Translations under genes and position numbers: made by a program
Notes under the pieces: generated by a model
The model's database searches: none
Seen by the model: only the letters and a program-made list of their open reading frames with translations
What the model was told of the DNA's origin: nothing
Shown here: one piece after another, positions 8,238 to 11,949 of the stretch
How the letters are laid out: each line of letters starts with the position of its first letter
How positions within the stretch are numbered: position 1 is the first letter of the stretch
Assembly: GCA_003533545.1 (NCBI GenBank)
Contig: DQEK01000028.1
Coordinates: 1 to 11,949 of the forward strand
Direction of reading: 5' to 3'
Length of the DNA stretch: 11,949 nucleotides
DNA from: Acidobacteriota bacterium
GTDB taxonomy: Bacteria > Acidobacteriota > Vicinamibacteria > Vicinamibacterales > UBA8438

Positions 8238-8954
8238 ATGGCCCGATCCAGAACTACGGCGTTCGTGCTTATGGTGTTTGTGGTGCCGTTTTTGGCGGTG
8301 CTGGTTTCTGCGTGCGGCGGTGCGGGCCCAGAGCAGACGCTCATTCGGGCTTACTTCAGGGCCGCGAATGTGGGGGACCGGGGCTCGCTTGTCAACATCG
8401 CAATGTTCGCTTGGAACGCCAGCGAAAACGGAACGGTGTCGAGCCCCTCGGTCGATAGCGTGAGCGAAGAGCGGAGCCGGCCGCTGCGGGTTAAAGAACT
8501 AACCCAGGCTTTGGCTGATGCCCAGGCAGCAGAAGAGACCTTCACCGAAGAGAAGGTCGCGTATCAGGACGAGAATTTTGATGCCATCAATCGTGTGTTG
8601 GCGGCTGAGCGCGACGAAGAGGACGTAGCGAGGCGTGACGGTGAGGTGCAGGAAGCTTGGACGGACTGGCGCAATCGGACGATGGAGCATTCGAAGATGG
8701 TCGCGGACGCGACACAGCAGCTCTCGGCGGAGCAAAACACGGCGTCGTTGAGCATGTTCGATCCGAACAATCCTCTCGACCTAGCGCAATTCGATGGCGA
8801 GATTCAGACCAAAGATGTCGCGGTCACTGCGACGGTCGAGCAAGGCGGCAGCGAGACTGAGCAGCAGTTGACGGTAACCCTGCAGAGGACGGTCTTGGCA
8901 GGTGGCGACGGCGAACCGATAGAGGGCCGCTGGGTCATTGCAAACGTTAGCTGA
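8238..8954 (+). CDS. Putative lipoprotein with a helical middle region, unknown function
   Basis: I do not recognise this 238-residue protein. The N-terminus is a lipoprotein signal: basic residues (R3, R5), a hydrophobic stretch (about 8-23) and the lipobox VSAC with C26, so the mature protein should be lipid-anchored, probably in the cell envelope. After C26 comes PEQTLIRAYFRAANVGDRGSL (31-51), which resembles the first helix of NTF2-like folds. Residues about 75-165 are charged, Ala/Glu/Gln-rich and probably helical or coiled-coil. The end (about 188-238) looks like beta strands, with KDVAVTATV, QLTVTLQRTVL and RWVIANVS. One reading, which is inference, is an NTF2-like domain interrupted by a long helical insert. 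The ATG at 8238 follows a strong GGAGG seven bases upstream. It lies 79 bases after gyrA and 85 before mrpE, co-directional with both; a functional link to either is not shown. Confidence 0.85.
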   Translation: MARSRTTAFVLMVFVVPFLAVLVSACGGAGPEQTLIRAYFRAANVGDRGSLVNIAMFAWNASENGTVSSPSVDSVSEERSRPLRVKELTQALADAQAAEETFTEEKVAYQDENFDAINRVLAAERDEEDVARRDGEVQEAWTDWRNRTMEHSKMVADATQQLSAEQNTASLSMFDPNNPLDLAQFDGEIQTKDVAVTATVEQGGSETEQQLTVTLQRTVLAGGDGEPIEGRWVIANVS

Positions 8955-9006
8955 CCGTCGTTTCCGTCCTGCGATCGGCACAGTCAGACTCGGTTCGTGA
9001 CACTGG

Positions 9007-9019
9007 GGGTCTCGGACCC
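9007..9019 (+). other. Short GC hairpin between the lipoprotein gene and mrpE
   Basis: GGGTC (9007-9011), loop TCG and GACCC (9015-9019) form a perfect 5-bp stem in the 85-base gap before the antiporter genes. No T run follows, so intrinsic termination is not supported. It ends 20 bases before the mrpE ATG. I see no clear promoter here, so the antiporter genes may be read from upstream. Confidence 0.25.
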
Positions 9020-9039
9020 GTCTCCCGGCGGCGCGCGCC

Positions 9040-9627
9040 ATGCTGGAATCCACAACTGATCGGCTAGGCCCCCCCGTGGTGGTACCGCCCCGGGCCGCTG
9101 GTTTCAGCCTCTTGGTCGCGGTGCCGTTTGCTCTGCTCCAGTTTGGTCTGTGGCTGATTCTCTCGGCGGAGCGGGACTGGTTTCACCTCGGTCTCGGAGC
9201 CCTGACTGCCTGCACCGTGGCGGTGCTGGCGGCGCGGCTTGTCGCGCAATCACCCCCCATCATCGACGCCGATGGCCAGGCGTTCCGCGGTATTCCTTGG
9301 TACCGTTTCGTGACGTATCTGCCATGGCTGGGGGCACAGGTCGCCGTTGCGAGTCTCCGAGTGGCCTGGGTGGTGTTGCATCCGCGGTTGCCGATCGATC
9401 CCCGGCTGGTTCGTGTTCGGGCACCGTTTCCTCACACGCTCGCCAAGCTAACCCTTGCCAACTCGATCACGCTGACTCCGGGCACCGTGACACTCGATGT
9501 CGACGGTGACGACTTTTTGGTGCATAGCCTCACGGAGTCGGGGGAACACGAGCTCGAGGAAGGTACGATGGTCAACCGTGTGTCGTCGCTCTTTGGAGTG
9601 ACAGGGGGCGCGACAGAGCGCCGATGA
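9040..9627 (+). CDS. mrpE: Na+/H+ antiporter subunit MrpE (MnhE/PhaE)
   Basis: MrpE is a small membrane subunit of the multi-subunit Mrp cation/proton antiporter, homologous to MbhA of Mbh complexes. The 195-residue product has hydrophobic segments at about 21-41, 50-69 and 90-113. It has the family signature NSITLTPGTVTLDV (141-154), followed by VHSL in the C-terminal cytoplasmic part. It is longer than many homologues because of about 20 polar N-terminal residues (MLESTTDRLGPP) and a Glu-rich tail. No clear Shine-Dalgarno precedes the ATG at 9040, and a start inside the first 20 codons cannot be excluded. It is the first gene of the antiporter block and overlaps mrpF by ATGA. The family assignment is firm; the transported ion is not shown by the sequence. 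Confidence 0.93.
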   Translation: MLESTTDRLGPPVVVPPRAAGFSLLVAVPFALLQFGLWLILSAERDWFHLGLGALTACTVAVLAARLVAQSPPIIDADGQAFRGIPWYRFVTYLPWLGAQVAVASLRVAWVVLHPRLPIDPRLVRVRAPFPHTLAKLTLANSITLTPGTVTLDVDGDDFLVHSLTESGEHELEEGTMVNRVSSLFGVTGGATERR

Positions 9628-9914
9628 TCACCATGTCGGTGTTGCTAGGGACGGTCGCGATAGCACTCGGTGTCGTGATGTTGCTTTCCCTCTATCGTGT
9701 CGTGAAAGGACCCACGATCTTTGATCGACTAACCGGATTGGGGTTGATCGGCAGCAAGACGATCGTTCTGGTGATCGTTCTGGGCAGCTGGAATGAACAG
9801 GTGGGGCTCTACGTAGACATCGCTCTATCCTACGGGCTTCTCAGTTTTATCGGCACCCTTGTGTTAGCCAAGTATTTTGAGGTTTCCAGCGGTGCTGCAG
9901 GAGGGTCCGAATGA
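9624..9914 (+). CDS. mrpF: Na+/H+ antiporter subunit MrpF (MnhF/PhaF)
   Basis: MrpF is a three-helix membrane subunit, homologous to MbhB. The 96-residue product has hydrophobic segments at about 5-24, 38-55 and 61-84. It has the family core YRVVKGPTIFDRL (24-36) and the late tract DIALSYGLLSFIGTLVLAKY (65-84). D34 of the PTIFDR motif is kept, but the second acidic residue of the DRxxALDxxG pattern I know from Bacillus and Staphylococcus homologues is G40 here, followed by IGSKT. From memory, the many Gram-negative MrpF proteins with a GTKT motif also lack it. It overlaps mrpE by ATGA (9624-9627) and mrpG by ATGA, so translation is probably coupled. Confidence 0.93.
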   Translation: MITMSVLLGTVAIALGVVMLLSLYRVVKGPTIFDRLTGLGLIGSKTIVLVIVLGSWNEQVGLYVDIALSYGLLSFIGTLVLAKYFEVSSGAAGGSE

Positions 9915-10216
9915 GCGTTTTGTCCGGAACCATGCTGGCCCTGGGGTTCGGGTTTGTCTTTGCAGGGGTGATCGGAATCCTGCGTCTTCCCGACTTTTAT
10001 TGCCGACTCCATGCAATGGGCAAGTGTGACACTCTCGGCGTGGCGCTGATGCTCGGCGGATTGGCCGTTCACGAAGGGGCGAGTCTCACGAGTTTTAAGA
10101 TACTGCTCGTGCTGTTGTTCGTGTCGTTGGCCAATCCAACTGCTACCCACGCCCTAGGGAGAGCGGCGATTCGGGCCGGTTTGGTTCCGTGGCGATCTGA
10201 TAAGCAACAGCCATGA
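9911..10216 (+). CDS. mrpG: Na+/H+ antiporter subunit MrpG (MnhG/PhaG)
   Basis: MrpG is a small membrane subunit of the Mrp complex, homologous to MbhC. The 101-residue product has hydrophobic segments at about 5-25, 40-54 and 60-75. It has the family signature GILRLPDFYCRLHA (22-35) followed by KCDTLG (38-43). The length is normal. The ATG at 9911 overlaps the mrpF stop (ATGA) and has a strong GGAGGG five bases upstream, so it can initiate well by itself. The assignment is firm from the LPDFYxRLHA motif and the neighbours. Confidence 0.94.
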   Translation: MSVLSGTMLALGFGFVFAGVIGILRLPDFYCRLHAMGKCDTLGVALMLGGLAVHEGASLTSFKILLVLLFVSLANPTATHALGRAAIRAGLVPWRSDKQQP

Positions 10217-10455
10217 TTGATTTGCTCGGGCCGCTGTTTCTCTTGCTGATGGTTGTTTGTGCCCTCGCGGCGCTTAATGCGAAGGACCTGCTCTCTGCCG
10301 TGACGATTTTCGGTGCGTTCAGCTTTTTCTCAGCGGTGTACTTTGTCGTACAGGACGCACCCGACGTGGCGTTTACAGAAGCCGCCGTCGGGGCGGTAAT
10401 CACGACGGTGTTTTTCGTCTGTGCGATACAGCGGACGAGCGAGGATGACCAGTGA
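10213..10455 (+). CDS. DUF4040 / MbhD-like antiporter subunit (first C-terminal MrpA domain as a separate protein)
   Basis: This 80-residue protein has three hydrophobic segments (about 4-21, 26-46 and 54-72) and the motif DAPDVAFTEAAVG (48-60). This motif marks the DUF4040 domain, found near the C-terminus of MrpA in classical Mrp and as free-standing MbhD in Mbh/Mbs complexes. In Mrp structures this domain belongs to the membrane part proposed to carry Na+. It overlaps mrpG by ATGA and the next gene by GTGA. Its existence as a separate gene, with an MbhE-like gene right after, is the main reason I compare the operon to the Mbh type. No mrpA N-terminal (ND5-like) part lies upstream. Confidence 0.88.
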   Translation: MIDLLGPLFLLLMVVCALAALNAKDLLSAVTIFGAFSFFSAVYFVVQDAPDVAFTEAAVGAVITTVFFVCAIQRTSEDDQ

Positions 10456-10751
10456 TCAGACGACTAACAGTGCTACTCCTTGCTCCCGCGTTGGTCGTCC
10501 TCTTGCAGGCGGCAGCCGACCTCCCAGAAGTGGGAGACAGCACGGCGCCGGCGTTCGCCCATGTCGCACCGTATTACCTTGCGCATGCGCATGAGGAAAC
10601 CGGCGCCGCGAACTACGTGACCGCCGTTCTCGCTGACTATCGAGGCTACGACACCTTCGGCGAGCTAACGGTGATTTTTACGGCGGGTCTTGCTTGTCTG
10701 TTGATCTTGGGTGTGTGCGACAAGGCCACGCCGGGTAGGGATGGTGCGTGA
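10452..10751 (+). CDS. MbhE-like antiporter subunit (second C-terminal MrpA domain as a separate protein)
   Basis: This 99-residue protein has an N-terminal hydrophobic helix (about 5-22), a polar loop (24-53) and a second helix (about 72-88). Just before the second helix is NYVTAVLADYRGYDTFGE (54-71), the NxVxxILxDxRGxDTxGE motif at the end of MrpA and in MbhE. It starts with GTG inside the previous stop codon (GTGA) with GAGGA six bases upstream, and overlaps mrpB by GTGA. Annotation pipelines often leave such proteins hypothetical; the motif and position between a DUF4040 gene and mrpB make the call good. Its probable role is structural, beside MrpB. Confidence 0.85.
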   Translation: MIRRLTVLLLAPALVVLLQAAADLPEVGDSTAPAFAHVAPYYLAHAHEETGAANYVTAVLADYRGYDTFGELTVIFTAGLACLLILGVCDKATPGRDGA

Positions 10752-11185
10752 GGTCCACGTTCGGTAGTCCGGTCCTCGATGCGGCGGCCCGCCTTCTGGC
10801 GCCGTTCATGTGGTTGTTTGCGGCCTATGTGGTCATTCATGGCCACGAAAGTCCCGGGGGTGGGTTTCAAGCGGGCGTCATTGTCGCGGCTTCCATCATT
10901 CTTTTGCGTCTAGTGCGAGGTCGGCTGGCCGCGTCAGTTTTGACCTCGCGCGACGCGTTGACCTTGGCTTGTTTGGGCCCTTTGCTATACGGGGGCATCG
11001 GCATAGCCAGCTTTTTTTTTGGTGGGAACTTCTTGGATTACGGCGTGTTTCCGTTCCCAATGGAACCGTCTGAGGTCCGGGCCATGGGGACGCTTGGCAT
11101 CGAAATTGGAGTCGCGGTCGGGGTCGCTGGCGTGCTGGTGTTGATCTTCGACGCGCTGGCTCGCTGGGAAGACGGCACGCTGTAA
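10748..11185 (+). CDS. mrpB: Na+/H+ antiporter subunit MrpB (MnhB domain)
   Basis: MrpB is a four-helix membrane subunit, homologous to MbhF. The 145-residue product has hydrophobic segments at about 14-31, 41-55, 73-91 and 111-134. It has the signature GHESPGGGFQAG (32-43) at the end of the first helix, characteristic of MnhB proteins. The GTG start at 10748 overlaps the upstream stop (GTGA) and has an AGGGA purine stretch upstream. The TAA stop (11183-11185) is the only one in the antiporter block not overlapped by the next gene: an 8-base gap leads to a 36-codon ORF. The family assignment is firm. Confidence 0.94.
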   Translation: MRSTFGSPVLDAAARLLAPFMWLFAAYVVIHGHESPGGGFQAGVIVAASIILLRLVRGRLAASVLTSRDALTLACLGPLLYGGIGIASFFFGGNFLDYGVFPFPMEPSEVRAMGTLGIEIGVAVGVAGVLVLIFDALARWEDGTL

Positions 11186-11193
11186 GAGGGCTG

Positions 11194-11304
11194 ATGACCA
11201 CCAAGCAGTTGCAAGAGGCGTGGACCGAGGCGTCACTGCTGAAACGTCCGGACCGGTCGATCGGGATTTGCCCCAGCCGGCGGCACAGAAGGCGATACCG
11301 ATGA
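11194..11304 (+). CDS. Possible small protein of 36 residues between mrpB and mrpC
   Basis: The ORF starts MTTKQLQEAW, is polar and has an Arg-rich tail (RRHRRRYR, residues 29-36) with no membrane helix. Three facts support translation. GAGGG (11186-11190) lies just before its ATG, though only three bases away. It begins eight bases after the mrpB stop. Its TGA overlaps the mrpC ATG as ATGA, like the other junctions of this operon. By hand count, 28 of 36 codons end in G or C. I recognise no family. It could be an accessory peptide, a leader whose translation couples mrpB to mrpC, or a chance ORF in GC-rich DNA. The alternative is a 27-residue N-terminal extension of MrpC in another frame. 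Confidence 0.45.
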   Translation: MTTKQLQEAWTEASLLKRPDRSIGICPSRRHRRRYR

Positions 11305-11672
11305 GCCTGCTGGCACCGGGACAGCTGCAATATGCACTGGCGGCCCTACTTATGCTGACGGGGCTCTACGGCATGCTTGCCAAGACGAACCTCGCTCGCA
11401 AGTTAATGGCGATGAACGTGATGCAGGTGGCGGTAATCGTGTTTTTCATTGCCCTTGCGGTCCGAAGCGGCGGCTCGCCGCCGATAGAGATTGAGCATGC
11501 CGCAACTCAGATCGAGCCTGCTTACGCCAACCCGTTGCCGCATGCGCTCATGCTCACCGCTATCGTGGTGAGTGTCAGCACCACGGGGGTCGCGCTCGCC
11601 TTACTCGTTCGCGTGCACCGCCGTTTTAGGACCCTCGACGAGTCCAAGCTGCTCGACCGGTTGCGCGAGTGA
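11301..11672 (+). CDS. mrpC: Na+/H+ antiporter subunit MrpC (NuoK-like)
   Basis: MrpC is the NuoK-like three-helix subunit, homologous to MbhG, that links the MrpA/B side to MrpD. With the ATG at 11301 the product has 123 residues and helices at about 9-27, 36-54 and 81-103. The first reads LAALLMLTGLYGML, the second starts after NLARKLMAMNV, and the third is introduced by NPLPHALMLTAIVVS (77-91), all typical. AGAAGG lies eight bases upstream of this ATG. A longer reading from a GTG at 11220 would add 27 polar residues unlike the family. The gene overlaps mrpD by GTGA. Confidence 0.94.
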   Translation: MSLLAPGQLQYALAALLMLTGLYGMLAKTNLARKLMAMNVMQVAVIVFFIALAVRSGGSPPIEIEHAATQIEPAYANPLPHALMLTAIVVSVSTTGVALALLVRVHRRFRTLDESKLLDRLRE

Positions 11673-11949
11673 GCGATCACCTGCCTGTTCTCATCGTCAT
11701 CTGCCCATTGGTCGCAGCCTTGCTTGTGCCATTGGCGGCCCGGCTGTCTGCGCGTCTGTCCCGAGCGGTGACGGTCGTGGCTTCAGCGGCCGCTCTGGTG
11801 TGCGCGCTCGCGTCGCTCGGGGCCGTGCTCGACCGTGGTGTCTGGCACTATCACCTCGGAGGCTGGGCCCCGCCCTGGGGCGTCGAGTACGTGGTGGACC
11901 CGCTGGGTGGCGGGATGGCTGTGTTGGTCGCCCTGGTGGCGACGCTCGT
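11669..11949 (+). CDS. mrpD: Na+/H+ antiporter subunit MrpD, N-terminal part (cut by window end)
   Basis: A GTG overlapping the mrpC stop (GTGA, 11669-11672) opens a frame that stays open to the window end, giving 93 residues. Hydrophobic stretches lie at about 5-24 and 33-54. The segment HYHLGGWAPPWGVEYVVDPL (60-79) is characteristic of the start of MrpD/NuoN-like proton-translocating subunits. The full protein is normally about 500 residues with 14 helices and the lysine and glutamate residues of the proton path, which lie beyond the window. From the visible part, MrpD is most likely by sequence and position; another NuoL/M/N-type paralogue is possible. Confidence 0.88.
   Translation, partial: MSDHLPVLIVICPLVAALLVPLAARLSARLSRAVTVVASAAALVCALASLGAVLDRGVWHYHLGGWAPPWGVEYVVDPLGGGMAVLVALVATL

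Noticed and set aside
9007..9019. Hairpin before mrpE as an intrinsic terminator
   Set aside because: The stem is only 5 bp and no T run follows; it is kept only as a low-confidence structure.
11220..11300. GTG start giving MrpC 27 extra residues
   Set aside because: The extension is polar and unlike the MrpC family. The ATG at 11301 has AGAAGG eight bases upstream and yields a normal N-terminus.

Overview
The window looks like a bacterial replication-origin region. On the + strand it carries dnaA, a roughly 350-base non-coding gap with origin-like structure, dnaN, gyrB and gyrA. A small lipoprotein gene follows, then a tightly packed block of Mrp/Mbh-type cation/proton antiporter genes that runs off the right edge. 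All genes point the same way, away from the left end. I see no tRNA, rRNA, CRISPR array, insertion sequence or prophage gene. The organism cannot be named from the window. DnaA domain IV (NN before the ALPRQIAMYL block, and GGKHHSTVIHS instead of GGRDHTTV) and the order dnaA-dnaN-gyrB-gyrA without recF remind me of Acidobacteriota and neighbouring phyla. GyrB is the long form with the large insert found in Gram-negatives. This placement is low-confidence inference from memory.

Region 1-149 is the dnaA leader. It has two degenerate DnaA-box-like 9-mers and a perfect TTGACA hexamer enclosed by a 7-bp inverted repeat. Region 150-1475 is dnaA. Region 1476-1825 is the best oriC candidate. From left to right it holds two convergent near-consensus DnaA boxes, two adjacent palindromes, a 117-base stretch at 22% G+C by hand count (with three tandem TTTAAANNN 9-mers and a spaced AAGAC motif), and an extended -10 promoter for dnaN. 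Region 1826-8158 holds dnaN, gyrB and gyrA, the sliding clamp and both gyrase subunits.

Region 8238-8954 encodes a lipoprotein of unknown function with a strong ribosome-binding site. Region 9040-11949 encodes homologues of MrpE, MrpF, MrpG, a DUF4040 (MbhD-like) protein, an MbhE-like protein, MrpB, MrpC and the start of MrpD. This order, with the C-terminal MrpA domains as two free-standing small genes, is that of the antiporter module of Mbh/Mbs-type membrane complexes rather than the classical MrpABCDEFG operon. Nearly every junction is a 4-base ATGA or GTGA overlap. The one exception, between mrpB and mrpC, is filled almost exactly by an undescribed 36-codon ORF that has its own Shine-Dalgarno and overlaps mrpC by ATGA.

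The left part therefore encodes replication initiation, clamp and supercoiling control, and the right part a multi-subunit membrane machine for Na+/H+ exchange. The points most worth a second look are the origin architecture together with DnaA's altered DNA-reading residues, the inverted repeat around the dnaA -35, the small ORF inside the antiporter operon, the Mbh-like gene order, and two natural substitutions at gyrase quinolone-resistance positions.
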